From Acanthococcus lagerstroemiae (lineage: Eukaryota > Arthropoda > Insecta > Hemiptera > Eriococcidae): a stretch of 64,000 bases of DNA. The notes under the pieces were generated by a model. It had not been told where the DNA came from. It saw only the letters and a list, made by a program, of their open reading frames with translations, and did not search any database. Below are positions 41,528-53,072 of this stretch, piece after piece; within the stretch, counting starts at the first letter, position 1, and each line of letters opens with the position of its first letter. Location of the stretch: positions 26,587,399-26,651,398 of the forward strand of contig CM063108.1 in NCBI GenBank assembly GCA_031841125.1, given 5' to 3'. The translations under genes and the position numbers were made by a program.

Positions 41528-44500
41528 AATACCACCGGTGTCGATGAACGGATCAAGACTACGTAGAGGACTCTTGACTGGAACCGGCTTCCCCTCGCGT
41601 AAGCGCGCAATTTCGGCGAAAAGAAGTTTCCCTGTAAAATACGAATGGCTGCAATGCGTGCACTAATAAAGCAATCGGTTAAGGAAGTGGAATACTTAAC
41701 TTTTTGCGACCGAGTCATCTTCCACTTGCGCACGAACTGTATGACTCGGCCGATCACTGCAATAAGGTGTTTATAATTGGAAAATCTATTGATCAGCGGA
41801 CTGGACTCTGCGTTGACTGTAGCAACTCCCAGGCAGATTTGCGCATCATTTTGGACTGAACTACGCAGCTCGAGAGAAGTTTCGGCACCACTAGGCTTAG
41901 CTACTGAACTGATAAAATCAACATTAGATAAAAAAGTAGGGCCGTGAAACCAAAGATTAGATTTCACCAGGAGAGAGGCGGAAATCCCGCGGGTGGCCAG
42001 ATCAGCCGGATTTTGGCCAGTCCGAACGTGTGACCAGTGTTGAAATGGAAATTTGGCAGAAACTTTCTGAACACGGTTCTTCACAAATACGTTCCACGGA
42101 GCTTCAGGTTTAGCCAACCAGGCTAAAACCACTTCGGAATCGGAGAAAAGATAGACGTTTGAATGTTCGATCTTCAAAATTGGCATGACACGCTCAGCGA
42201 GCTCGAAGAGTAACAAGGCACCCAGCAACTCCAATCGAGGGATGGTGAGCGACTTCACTGGCGCCAACCGGGTTTTGGCGCAAATAAATTGGACGGTAAC
42301 AGAACGATCCTCGTTGATGCAGCGTAAATAAACAACGGCACAGTAGGCTCTTTCAGATGAGTCACAGAAGCCTATCAATTGGCGCAAGGTTGGCTTAGCC
42401 GAACTATATGGGCGAGATATGCGCAAATCCATCAATCTTGGTAATTCAGCTAGATAAAGTTGAGCGTCGGAATGAAGCTGCGCGGAGATGAAGTTGTCCC
42501 AGTTGATTTCTTCTCTCCATACACGTTGGATGAAAAGTTTACCTCGGATAGTAAACGGCGAAGCAATACCGAGGGGGTCAAAGACCTTGGCTACCTCGGA
42601 CAGCAATTGCCGCTTGGTTATGGAGTCCGCATCAACAAGATGAGACTTGAACGCTCGAATACCTAGCTCGTCAGATTTAGGATCCCAAATTAATCCTAAA
42701 ATACTAATTGCTGACGTGTCGCCGAACACGTACGGTATATTCCTTTCGATTAAGTCGGGTGGTATATTGGAAAGTACATCCTCGGAATTCGACTGGTACT
42801 TGCGAAGATTGAAGCCTGCCTGTTTTAACTCTTTATGAATCACCTTTTGGATCGTGATCGCTTCTTCAGTAGTGGTTGCACCTGTAATCAAATCGTCCAT
42901 GTAGAAGTGATTTCTAATCACATCGGCTGCAGAACCATTTGTCCTCTGGACGCAATCGGCTATCTCTCGGAGACACCTCGTAGCGATAAATGATGCGGGT
43001 GCTGTCCCATAGGTTAGGGTATTCAACTGGTACTCGGTAATAATTGATGCTGGCGACGATCTCCAGATGATTTTTTGGTATTTTCGGTCACTGGGATGAA
43101 CTAACACGCACCTATACATTCGTGAAATATCTGCCGTGAAGACAATCGGGTAGGTGCGAAAGCGCAACAATGCATCGGACAATTCGGGCTGAATCTGGGG
43201 GCCAACTGCTAAAACATCATTCAGCGAGTGACCTGAAGACGTTTTAAAGGATGCATTAAAGACAACGCGCAATTTTGTAGTCGAACTATTTGGACGTAAC
43301 ACTGCGTGATGCGGAATGAAATAACCATTGTTACTGGGTTCAACTTTGGACATATGACTGAGCTCCTCGTACTCGGTCATAAATTCAACGTATGCACGGC
43401 GAACATCTACTTGAGACCTGGCTTCGGAGCGTAAGAACAATGACATTGCGCTAGCGCGGTTAGTTGCTAGCGCTGTAGGTGACGATTTAAACGGTAACCG
43501 CACAACAAATTGGCCATTGGTTGCGCGTGTAGTATTCTCCGCAAAGTGACGTTCACAAAAGTCGGAGTCTTCAGTGGTACATTTGGTAGGTAAAATGCTT
43601 TCTGTCTCCCAGAATCGGGTGAGTTGATCCTCGACGTTAACAGCGGCCAAACAGCAAACTTGTGGTTCAGTAGCTGCAGGGGGTACCTCTGCGCGCGGAA
43701 AGACTCCATTCAGAGTCCACCCAAACTGGGTGCGACGGAGGGTGAGCAAATCGATTGTGGTGCTTTCGTTAATAATACACCTTTCAACATATTCCGCACC
43801 TAACAATATGTCGATGCGGGGAATAGTCGGATGTTGGCAATAAAAAGCTGAATCGGCGAGTTGAAATTCGCGAACTTGGCGCAAATTATCATTCCATTCC
43901 AAGGAATTAATGGAATACGGGATCGCTGCAGCGGGAATAACATCGGCAACGATTTGGATCTCGAATTCGTTAATGCGAGAGTAGAGATTTACAGCGCATG
44001 AACGGGGCGCTGCGATGTTTTGGAAGCCAATTCCACGAACTGGTTGACTTCCGGTGTTTTTAAATGTTGGAAGGCGCAGGCGCTTAACGAAGGCGTCTGA
44101 AATTAAAGTTGCTTGGGAACAGTTGTCCAACAAAATTCGAGCGGTCCCGACAATTTTGCCACATGTAAACCGAACGGTTGCGGACGGAAGCACCACAAAC
44201 TTCTTAACGGATGGCTGCTGTGGGACTGAGACGTTGGAAGTAAATTTGGCAGGCGATGAATCAGAAGATTCAGGTGCTGGGACTGACGAAAATATCGTTG
44301 GTGTCGCCGGTTGCGACTGTAGGGATGAGCTGTCTGGCGCAGCTTTTGGAATATGGAGCAAAGAATGATGCTTCAGTTGGCAAATTTTACACAACTTATA
44401 GGATGGACATGCATTGCTAGTATGCGCCTTGGAGAAGCAATTCGTACACATTCGGTTCGCGCGAATTACCTGTAGTCGACTAGATGGCGACTTGGATTGG

Positions 44501-45579
44501 AATGATGGACACTCAATGAGCAGATGTTGCTCTTTGCACACAACACAAGCTGCTTTTGAAGCTAAAAACGTTTTCTTCGGGTCAGCAGGCTTGAGAGACA
44601 CTTGTTTTGGTTGAGTGGAACTCGGCTGTTCCTCGAACTTCCTTGCCTCAACATTGTTGGCACGAGTCTCACAAAATTTGATTAAATTGGAAAATTTGAT
44701 GTAAGCGGAATTATCGGTAATGTTGTTGTTGAAATCGGCACGGATTTTCGGGTCTAGTTTAGTATAGACGACATAAGCTAGAATCGATGACCAATGGTCA
44801 GTTTTTTCGCCGCAGGCGCGAAGTCCGCGAACTGCAATGTCGATGCGATCGAGTAGCGCACGAAGACCGGAATCGGATTTGATCTTTTCAACGGCAAAAA
44901 GATCGGTGAAATGGGTGTGGATAATTACCCGCTTGTTGTCGTACTTAGCAAGTACGCGACTCCAAGTTTCCTTGTATCCATCGTCGGACACGCTGATATT
45001 GGATAGGGTGAGAGCTGCATCGGCGACAAGACTCTCTTTCAAGTAATGCATTTTCCTAACTGATGGAATGGTGTCTTCGTTATGAACGAGGTTTTCAAAC
45101 ATGGCTTTGAAATCGAGAAATTTACGGACATCTCCATTAAACGTTGGAACGTTGATTTTCGGGAGTTTGGCGGATCCGGGCGAAGCTGAGGCAGAAAAAT
45201 CGGAAACGGAAGAGTTAAGCGAATCCCGCTTAACTTGACCCTCAAGCTTACGACGGGCAACGGAGCATAAACCAATGGCGCGGTTTATGTTTGAAAATTG
45301 GAAATCGCGATCCTTGAAGATGTCTTCCTCTTTGGCAGCGTCGTCGGCGACAGCGTCCATCCATTTGGAATACATCTCGGAAAATTTAGCCTTATTTTCA
45401 AGGAGCGATTGACGGAGGACTTCTAACATCTCGACGGTCTCGATAGTCGGAGTTGACTTGGCCAAACGGTTGACCTCCTCGACATCGCGGTTATAGTCGC
45501 GCTTCAGGATCCGGCGGGTCCTTTCCACTGCGACTAGAACTGATTTGGACGCCGCTTCTTCGGTAGCCATTATTGACAC
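41479..45579 (-). CDS. BEL/Pao gag-pol: capsid, zinc knuckles, protease, RT, RNase H
   Basis: 1,366 codons without a stop. Residues ~1-130 form a charged, coiled-coil-like start; ~140-310 a DUF1759 gag domain (LPKINVPTFNGD); three Cys/His knuckles at ~345-410 (CVVC, CTNC, CKIC); an A17-type aspartic protease near 483 (LLDNCSQATLIS); RT ~750-950 with FTADISRMY and the catalytic YMDD (~893-896); RNase H region ~1070-1200 (FSDSEVVLAWL). A second Met lies at codon 4 (MATEE). The last ~60 residues are out of frame with the family: the real path shifts at about 41640-41690 into the integrase frame. Whether this shift is a mutation or programmed cannot be told. Confidence 0.93.
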   Translation of the reverse strand: MSIMATEEAASKSVLVAVERTRRILKRDYNRDVEEVNRLAKSTPTIETVEMLEVLRQSLLENKAKFSEMYSKWMDAVADDAAKEEDIFKDRDFQFSNINRAIGLCSVARRKLEGQVKRDSLNSSVSDFSASASPGSAKLPKINVPTFNGDVRKFLDFKAMFENLVHNEDTIPSVRKMHYLKESLVADAALTLSNISVSDDGYKETWSRVLAKYDNKRVIIHTHFTDLFAVEKIKSDSGLRALLDRIDIAVRGLRACGEKTDHWSSILAYVVYTKLDPKIRADFNNNITDNSAYIKFSNLIKFCETRANNVEARKFEEQPSSTQPKQVSLKPADPKKTFLASKAACVVCKEQHLLIECPSFQSKSPSSRLQVIRANRMCTNCFSKAHTSNACPSYKLCKICQLKHHSLLHIPKAAPDSSSLQSQPATPTIFSSVPAPESSDSSPAKFTSNVSVPQQPSVKKFVVLPSATVRFTCGKIVGTARILLDNCSQATLISDAFVKRLRLPTFKNTGSQPVRGIGFQNIAAPRSCAVNLYSRINEFEIQIVADVIPAAAIPYSINSLEWNDNLRQVREFQLADSAFYCQHPTIPRIDILLGAEYVERCIINESTTIDLLTLRRTQFGWTLNGVFPRAEVPPAATEPQVCCLAAVNVEDQLTRFWETESILPTKCTTEDSDFCERHFAENTTRATNGQFVVRLPFKSSPTALATNRASAMSLFLRSEARSQVDVRRAYVEFMTEYEELSHMSKVEPSNNGYFIPHHAVLRPNSSTTKLRVVFNASFKTSSGHSLNDVLAVGPQIQPELSDALLRFRTYPIVFTADISRMYRCVLVHPSDRKYQKIIWRSSPASIITEYQLNTLTYGTAPASFIATRCLREIADCVQRTNGSAADVIRNHFYMDDLITGATTTEEAITIQKVIHKELKQAGFNLRKYQSNSEDVLSNIPPDLIERNIPYVFGDTSAISILGLIWDPKSDELGIRAFKSHLVDADSITKRQLLSEVAKVFDPLGIASPFTIRGKLFIQRVWREEINWDNFISAQLHSDAQLYLAELPRLMDLRISRPYSSAKPTLRQLIGFCDSSERAYCAVVYLRCINEDRSVTVQFICAKTRLAPVKSLTIPRLELLGALLLFELAERVMPILKIEHSNVYLFSDSEVVLAWLAKPEAPWNVFVKNRVQKVSAKFPFQHWSHVRTGQNPADLATRGISASLLVKSNLWFHGPTFLSNVDFISSVAKPSGAETSLELRSSVQNDAQICLGVATVNAESSPLINRFSNYKHLIAVIGRVIQFVRKWKMTRSQKVKYSTSLTDCFISARIAAIRILQGNFFSPKLRAYARGSRFQSRVLYVVLIRSSTPVVFCASAAVFKMLSSRFQ

Positions 45580-45824
45580 GAACAGGGTCCGGTTTGGCGA
45601 TTATTGACGACGTGTCGGCATTAACAAGAACCGCATTTGCAAATTTGCGAACAAGAAAACCGAAACAATTAACGTTAACGGAATTTATCGCACTATCATT
45701 CAGAAATGTCGGAAAGCATGGTGCATGAACTTGGTTTGAAAACTTCAAACGGTTAAAAAAAACACTTTTCACTTTAATACTTTCGGATGTCTGGTTAAAA
45801 AGGACACCCGGCGCGGAGGACCAT

Positions 45825-46002
45825 TGTTTGCGGTAAAAAAGAGGAAAAGCACGAAGTGAAGTAACAGCGAATATATTTTCTCAACTTAACTGCACAAAAT
45901 CGGTATAGATACTACATACATAACTGCACGGTAATGAACAAACGTGATCGATAATACCCGGCGGGAAGGAGAGAACCTTATCAGTCAGTTCATGTTTCAA
46001 CA
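45825..46002 (-). repeat. 5' LTR of the BEL/Pao element
   Basis: 178 bp, identical to the 3' LTR but for one base. Transcription would start here and run toward lower coordinates. Confidence 0.95.
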
Positions 46003-46007
46003 GGGGG

Positions 46008-48223
46008 TGAAAGAAATACAGAAACAGAGAATATACTATACACGAAGAAAAAGAGCAAGCAAGAGCATAAATAAGAAGGGAAAAAATAAAGAGACAGGGA
46101 GGGTGAAAACAGCGCAATCATTATATTGTTTCGCACGAATAAAATACATCAAAAGAAACAACTCTTGGAAACGAGGTAGTTCATTTCTGGAAATTTTTCT
46201 CTCCCAACACTCAGTTATCCGAATGGTGACGGAGTGTGAACGCGGGTAGCTCGTTTCTATACGCTGCCGGCGCTCAGATTTTCGGACCATTTCTCGCTGT
46301 ACTCGCTTTCATTTCACTTTACATCCGCAGCTTCTTAATTCGCCTGCGTTTCTTATGCGGCAACACATCACACCACATTAGTTTCTAGAAAGGACTATCG
46401 CACGATCATCATTGTTCGCCGAAGTCTTTCAATTCACCAACTCGGTAGTGATTTGTAAGCTTTATTCAGTTTCAAAATGGTTCCCAAGACGACGCACATT
46501 ATGCAGTCGTTACATTATACAGCCTTTTGCACTGATCGTTCTCACCCATTCCCGGAGTATCATTACTAATTTTTCATTAGCTACAAGTAACGACCGTTAT
46601 AGCATCAAAGTATGCACGTTGCTGTCATTCTGCACTGTATCCCATATTCAAAACTCCTTATTCTTCTCTGAGCAAGTTATACGTAGAGCTTTATTGCAGA
46701 GCTTTCTCTGAGTGCCATCTTGCGTTCTGGATGTAGGGGACCATTGCGAACACATCCTGCACGACTTACTAGACAGGGTAGTCACGTATTTAGTTTGCTA
46801 TTGCTTTCCTTACAGATTGTTGCGTTAGGGGATTTTGTTTTCTACGCCGAAATCTTAAGCTTCCAGACGATTTCACGATTTCCTCGCCACCACCAATCGC
46901 GTCTTCTGGATTGGACTTTTCGCATCAGTAGTAAGTATTGCAACCCGGTGAAACCCAGTTGAGAGCAGTTATTACTGGTTGCAACCCTCACAATATTGTG
47001 GCGAATAATCCCAAACGTTCGAGATAAGCGAAGAAAGATCGACACGTTTCGAGATGCAGACTAGAAGTTCGATAACGAAAGCGATAAGGAGTTACGCCGA
47101 TAACGCCGGGATATCTCAAGGCCGCTGACCATCGCCGTATAGTCTAGTTTTATATGCGATGAACTGTGCGTCTTCAAAGCGATCTAGCTACTGTTTTCGT
47201 GCGTTTGTATTAGTGTGACATTAAAAGTTCTTAGTACGTGTTTTCGGGCATTTTTTGGTGTGAATTACGTTACATTATACCGTAGCAAAGAACTAAAGAT
47301 CGGATTCACGACTCATGGCCCACAAGTCACAATACTCCAGAATCAAGTCATCAATGCAATTGAACCGGCGAGAGCAGCAATTTGCACAATTCTGAATTCA
47401 ATAAAGGCTATATGTAGGTATAAACGAAGTAAACGAGCACACTTACACCGTATAAAACAACGTAAGCCAAACGTACTCGCATATACAGAATAGAGGTTTA
47501 CGTAAAAAACTCACGTACCAGCCCATGTTCTGTACGTCTGTATACCTTCAGGGAACAAAAACGAACGAAAAAAAAAAACACCAACGAGATTACAGAGGTT
47601 TACGAAGTATGTCCAGCGTAACTTTTTTTACATTCGGTCCGTTCCCTCTTCACCTTCACTTTCCGTCTCTCTCGAAATCCAACTTAAGCTCGTTCAACTC
47701 GGCCGTCAAATATAACCGTTCTATTTAATATCATTACCCGGCACCAGCACGGTTTTAAAATCCAAGCTCACTCGATCTGCGATCGGACAAAAAGGTAATT
47801 GTATTTAATGGGCTCGACTGCCTTTTCTCGACGCGGTCAGTTACTTACATGGGCTTTCCTTTTTACCGGCGAGGGTAACGAACACGTAAAATTAGGTGAC
47901 GCGCGTGAGAGATTTGATGAAATAGAAACGAACGGGGCTCGTGGAGACGTTCCGTCTGTTGTTCATCTTCGCGAGTCCGAGGTGCACCTTTTCCTCCGCA
48001 AACGACCGCAAGACCGCTAATATTTCAATCGAGCAAGTGAGTCACGTATGTGACGCAATTTAAGAAAAGCTACCCTAAGACGGTGAAGTAAGTTTTCAAG
48101 CATAGCCAAAATGAAGGTCGGAGTAACTGAATTTCTGCTTCTAATGTTCGCAAGATAGCGGTAACATCTGTCGACATTTTACGCTATGAGTGAGCTTTTT
48201 AGGGTGATTATTACCTTCCCCAA
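46008..48223. other. No recognisable gene
   Basis: Short frames only, on both strands. The A-rich start (46008-46100) continues the insertion-site sequence. Some GC-balanced stretches (47800-48020, frame of 73 codons) look unique but have no splice signals or domain I can support. Confidence 0.4.
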
Positions 48224-48636
48224 GTCGCTGTGTGGCCAAGTGGTAACGTGCTCGCTTTGCAAGCTTTGCGTCTCGGGTTCGAGTCCCACCATCAATGCTG
48301 GAAAGCTAATGATATCTGAATATCCCCACCAACATCTTAGCGAACACAGCGATTGCAGTATCAATCGAGGTGGAAACATAGCGCGTCCTAGACATTATAA
48401 TCACTGGTGTGTTACCACCAGATCAGAAACACTGGTACTGCGCTGTGCAAATCGTGAAAAGTTAACTCAACGTCGTGAAACACGTGGCTAGTAAACGAAC
48501 TGCGGCTGCCACTCTTCGACAGAGAGAAGGAAAACTCTAACACAACAAAACCGAGTGACGAACCTGCTCAAGAGAGTCGCGCGTCAGAAACTGCGACCGC
48601 CAACGTCCGGCATCGGATACGGCGCCTAAAGAAAAT
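48224..48636 (+). mobile_element. SINE-A, most complete copy
   Basis: tRNA-like head with RNA polymerase III boxes: A box TGGCCAAGTGG at 48233-48243, B box GGTTCGAGTCC at 48276-48286. Then the family body (CAGTATCAATCGAGGTGGAA, AACGTCGTGAAACACGTGG, GCGAACTGCGGC, GTCCGGCATCGGATACGGCG) and a short A-rich end. Imperfect flanking duplication ATTACCTTCCCCAA (about 48209-48222) against AATACCTTTCCTAA (about 48636-48649). Confidence 0.88.
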
Positions 48637-48699
48637 ACCTTTCCTAAAGAGGGAGGAGGAGGGAGGGCTGGAATGTTTGTACAAGAGAAATTGTCGACA

Positions 48700-50160
48700 A
48701 AACTCTCGACATATAGGTTCCTTCAGCAGCTGATTCTGAATATTTCATCGAACTTTACATGTGGCCTTCATTTGGGTCCAAAAATTCAAATTTCAGACTC
48801 AGAATAGGCAACATTGACTAGACCAGGAAGAATAAAATATTAAAATAGTTTTTTTTTCAGGTCGCTGACCTCGAATATTTCATCGCGTGTTTCTTCTAAT
48901 CCCAATTTAAGGGATGGATGTATGTCGTTGCCGCATCCCCGTGCCTCCAGTGGATAGCCTGCCCCCCTTCCAACAGTAAGTGGTTGCGAAAAAATTGTGT
49001 AAAAAGAATACTTACTATTTAGAAATACGAAAATGATGATGTATTCCGCCCAGTCATCTCATTTCTTCCTTATCTCCTCATCGAACCACTGGCGGTAGAC
49101 GAAAATAGAATGAAAATTTACCGGTCTTCACAATTTGCGACTCTCGCCTGCATAGGCATATCAGACACATAGAAAGTCTACGCCACCTAATTGGAGGGGG
49201 GACACGGGAATTTCAATCAAGAAAGTTGAATTTTGGGATGGAGTATATAATTACGCGTAAAATTAGATGAAATATTCGAAATTAGTAACCTAAATAAACC
49301 TACATTCGAATAATTTATTCGATTTTCCCAATCAAGACTATTTCCCCCCACCTCAATAGTGAAATAAGGTATGGGCGTCAGAGCGGATCGTAGATCAAAA
49401 CTCTAATGGGATATTCAAAATCAGCACCCGAAAACCCGCTATTTCCATATTTCGTTCAATTTCATCATGCAAGTCGATTTTTCTTCTCTATAGGGTGAGA
49501 TTTCAATTGGTGCCCAGATCAGGAGAGGATCTAAAATCTGATCGGTTATTTTGAATCAGCGTTCCTAGGAGCCCCGATTTCGACACTTGCAGCTCGATTT
49601 TGGAGTTATATTTATTTTTCCTATTTCGAATCTAAAACTGAAATTTAAGGCATACATTAGGAATTCATCAAGAATCCCACGAAACATTTGGAATCAGCAA
49701 CCCAAAAAACTCCTACGGTTTCTTCAATGCCTTTTCTTTCAAAATTCGAAATTAGATAGAACGTTCCAGCATCTTTGTTCTTTGGAGGGAAGACTTTCTT
49801 TATTAGGAAAGAGACTCGACCTTATCAGTTTGTTGAAAAACTTCATTTGGCCCACATACCTACGTCTGACTTTAGTTAAGAAAAATTTGAAATTTTCTCC
49901 TTCAAAAATTTTTCTCAAAATTTGAGTTTTCTTACATTTTTTGATTACTACCCCGATGTATTTCTTTTATTTTTCAATCGATTGAACAATTTTTCGGTAT
50001 GTACATCGTTCTCGAAGTTTTCTGTATCAGATGAAGTGGAGGAAAAATTTAAGAAAAATTTTGAAGAAATCTACAAATTTGAAAAAACTGAACAGTGAAA
50101 GGTCGCTAATTTCGAGTATTGTACCAGACCTCGATTTGAAAAAATTCAAATTCTACCCTT
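48700..50160. repeat. Degenerate ~140-bp array (ATTCGAAATCAG family)
   Basis: The word ATATTCGAAATCAGCNACC and near forms occur at about 49268, 49408, 49540 and 49690 on the plus strand (spacing 132-150 bp), each preceded by TCTAAAA-type and followed by CNANTATTTC-type sequence. Inverted forms lie at about 48722 and 48865 (GTCGCTGACCTCGAATATTTC). The same core word occurs in unit R (about 5244, 5370, 8175, 11555), at 24396 and, weakly, near 62840. Confidence 0.6.
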
Positions 50161-50223
50161 GATAAGAGCCAGAAGCGTAGCCAACCTAGCGTTTTGGTCT
50201 TAATTATAGGGATGGAGGTCTTC

Positions 50224-50429
50224 TAATTTTTCTCTCAACCCAAACCCTGGAATCCGCCCTTTCGAGCATTACTTCAGAGACGTCGGGGAGGCTGTTAGGG
50301 CTGCCTTACCCCTCTTCTCGTCTTCCCGAAAAACCAGCCTAGGTCGAAATGTAGCAAATTGCTACGTGGACTCGAACCCGGGACTTCCGGATTCCGAGAC
50401 TAGCGCGCTATCCACTCGGCCAACCAGAC
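50224..50429 (-). mobile_element. SINE-B copy
   Basis: Minus-strand head from 50429 (GTCTGGTTGGCCGAGTGGAT; B box GTCCCGGGTTCGAGTCC), body down to 50224. Both flanks carry versions of one ~65-bp sequence (AGCCAGAAGCGTAGCCAACC at about 50166; AGCCAGAGGCGTAGCCAGCC at about 50430), each ending ATGGAGGTCTT. Confidence 0.87.
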
Positions 50430-50505
50430 AGCCAGAGGCGTAGCCAGCCTAGTGTTCAAAATGGGGGGGGGGGGTCTGGTCTTGACTAAAGGAATGGAGG
50501 TCTTA

Positions 50506-51300
50506 GCAGGGGTGCTAAAATGAGAAAAATCACTATTCTACGAAGTTGAAAAGGGGATCCAAATCCTTACCCCTGGCTATGCAACGAGGAAGCGCTATAT
50601 AATTAATTTGACTTCAGAAAATCTATCAAAGGCATTTGAAAATCACCGATTCCATATACAGCTTCGCATTATGCAACATACCCTAATTGGGGCCTCAAAA
50701 TTCAAAATTGATCATGAACAAAATACGTTCTTTTTATTATAATAATGAACTTTATCTTAACGCATATTCCTAAGAAAGTTTTTATGTCACCCGGAACTCA
50801 AATGCGTAAAAAAATTCTGACTTCCTCTTACCTTTCTCCACAAAAAGCGTTGAATGACAAATTAATATTGACAGAATGGAGCGAACTCAAGTTACATTTT
50901 TGGAAAATGATCAAAGGGTTACGACAACCAGTTTAAGAATAAAAAAATCCTAAAACTTGAGAAGTTCGAGAAAGTTGAAATGAACAAGGTTTCATACTAC
51001 AGGTTTTCAACTGACAAGAATACGAAAATTTAGCCTGATTTGTTAGAAATGTCATCAGTGGCATCCATCACAGAGTAAGTTCCCGGTAGCTGTCGCAAAC
51101 TTTTGTGGTAGGTGGGTGGTCGAGTGAGTGGCGAGGTTTGCAATATCAACGCACTTAAAAACCAAAATCTGATTTTTCTGATGCAAACAGTGCCCTTGCT
51201 TGGGCTACATCACATACAGTCAGAAATGTTGCGATGTAACTAAATTGGCGCTGCTGAGAATCTTTAGGTCGAGAGTGATGCAGCATCAAGTAACAGTGTT
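50506..51300. other. No recognisable gene
   Basis: AT-rich; a 63-codon frame at 50745-50936 has no supporting signal. Confidence 0.4.
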
Positions 51301-51309
51301 TAAGATGCG

Positions 51310-52080
51310 ACAATCCGAATCTTGGAATCTGGATTTAAGATCCAAAGTTCAGATCTTATATTCAGATTACCTTTGCGTTTGCTGAAAAATCTTCGGATTA
51401 AGATCGAAATCCGCAATTTTAAAATCTTTATGCTCTATGAATCTGAATCAGCGATAAATCAACCCCAGAATCAACGAGTGACTATTTTCACCGATTTTTT
51501 AGCATATATTTGCTGACTGAACTGGTATACGTCACTGACTCAACCAGTGATTGTATCTTAAAAAATGAGCGAAAATGGTCGCTTACTGAAATTGAGGATG
51601 ACTTACCGCTAATACAAATTCAGTAAAACATGAAGACATATCTGTATTATATTGAAAAATTAATCATCTCTCCTGGGAAGAAACCTCCAGCTGATAAAAC
51701 ATAAAGACGCAGGAAGTAAACGATATAAGACACAAAGACACAAGTCACAATATACATCGCTGAAAGAATTGACGATCTAGTCAGGAAAAACCATTTCAGC
51801 AGATAGGACATATAAGACAAAAAACACTAATTGGGAAACTTAATCTTCCCCTCCCTCTCCGGAAAGAACCTGAGCTGATAAGACATAAGACATGCCATCA
51901 TCCAGCTAGTAAAACCTGAAGATGTAATTTTCTTCATCAAAAACCTGACCTTCCCCTCACACCCGGGAAAAATAACTTCAGCTGATAAAACAAAAGACGT
52001 AATTTGCAGGTGACTTCCTCCTCCCCTTACAAAAAAGCTCTGACTGATAATGCATGAAGACTTCTATAATGTCTCATGTC
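51310..52080. repeat. Degenerate arrays: AAGATC words, then GATAAGACATAA units
   Basis: 51310-51450: AATCTGGATTTAAGATCC, AGATCTTATATTCAG, TTAAGATCGAAATCC. 51660-52080: GCTGATAARACATAARGAC recurs near 51691, 51796, 51877, 51979 and 52046 (spacing 67-105 bp) in similar flanks (CTCTCCGGAAAGAACCT, TCCTGGGAAGAAACCT). Confidence 0.5.
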
Positions 52081-53070
52081 TTCATAGCTCATAAAAAGGA
52101 GAAAACATTTTTCTTCAACTTGTCACTAATCTGGACCGGAATTCCAAGCTGAATTATTTTCCGTTATAAACTAGAACTGAAATTTGAAAAAAGAAACCTT
52201 CGAAATATACCTTTTCTTTTTCATCTTAAGCAGGCTTATCAATCCAAATTAAGTTGGAGCAAAAGCGTTTTAAAAATTTCTATTCTTCCTAACCAGAATA
52301 AGGAAAAAATTCAAACTTGAGACCACACTGTTCTTATCGATTAATCAATATCCCGAGTACATTCCCCCTAGCCTGACGCAGGTCCAATCGAGTAATTCCA
52401 GGTTAAGGGGTGCGGTGTCCCGGGGCCAATTTGGCGTGCGTGCAACGCCTACGCCCCACCATCATCGATCCCAAATAAATACGCAGGTGCCATATAATTT
52501 TCACTTCCATGCTAGTGAATTGAAATCCAGGGAAATAAAGACCAATTCTTCTTCAAGATCAAAATTTTCAAAGTTTGCGAACAAATTGATAACAGACATT
52601 GTTCTTATTTTTTTGCAAATCACAATCGAGAACAAATTAAAACATTAAACGTAATTTGTGACAAAATTCAAACTGAATAAATAGCTTAAGTTAATTTTGC
52701 TCGTAAACTACTTCCCTGACACAAGCTTTCCATTTAATTAATTTTTTCCTGCTATGAAATTTGAGTTCTGGAAAATGGCACAGCGACTGGGTGCCAAATT
52801 GAATATAATTACCTAATATCTGGGATCAGTTAACAAAAAAACTTTTATTTAAATGCACGCTCCCTTCACCAAAGAAAAATAATTCCAAGTTAAGTAGGGT
52901 TAATTTTATTCACCTGAAGTTATTTTTAAGCAACCATACGATGAAGGGAAGAAGGTCTTTAAAATTCGGCCTTTGCTGTTCCATTAATGCTTCAGTTTGC
53001 TAACCGCAAATGTACATTGACCACATCTCCATATTTTCTTATTTATTGGGTGTAAGTCGCCCCATGCACC
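52081..53070. other. Mostly no gene; LINE 3'-end scrap at 52404-52470
   Basis: 52404-52470 (AAGGGGTGCGGTGTC, GGCGTGCGTGCAACGCC, ACGCCCCACCATCAT) matches the terminal part of the R1-like LINE 3' UTR (22755-22812). The rest is AT-rich without structure. Confidence 0.55.
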
Positions 53071-53072
53071 CC

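Larger units (their letters stand above)
40132..46002 (-). mobile_element. Full-length BEL/Pao LTR retrotransposon (5,871 bp)
   Basis: Two 178-bp LTRs (40132-40309 and 45825-46002, TG..CA) differ at one base (G/A near 40287/45980). The flanking duplication is GGGGG at 40127-40131 and 46003-46007. Between them on the minus strand are a long gag-protease-RT-RNase H frame and a second frame with integrase. A purine-rich tract (CCGGGGGGAG) lies directly before the 3' LTR (40310-40319), and TGGTCCTCCGC lies two bases inside the 5' LTR as the likely primer-binding site. LTR identity implies a recent insertion. Confidence 0.97.

Noticed and set aside
42460..42838. Plus-strand ORFs inside the BEL element
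   Set aside because: Shadows of the pol frame on the opposite strand.
48224..48295. tRNA gene
   Set aside because: A and B boxes are present, but the acceptor and anticodon stems do not pair and a conserved 340-bp body follows: a SINE head.
51045..51075. Second hammerhead (CCACTGATGA on the minus strand)
   Set aside because: CTGATGA is followed by no stem II or GAAA within range.
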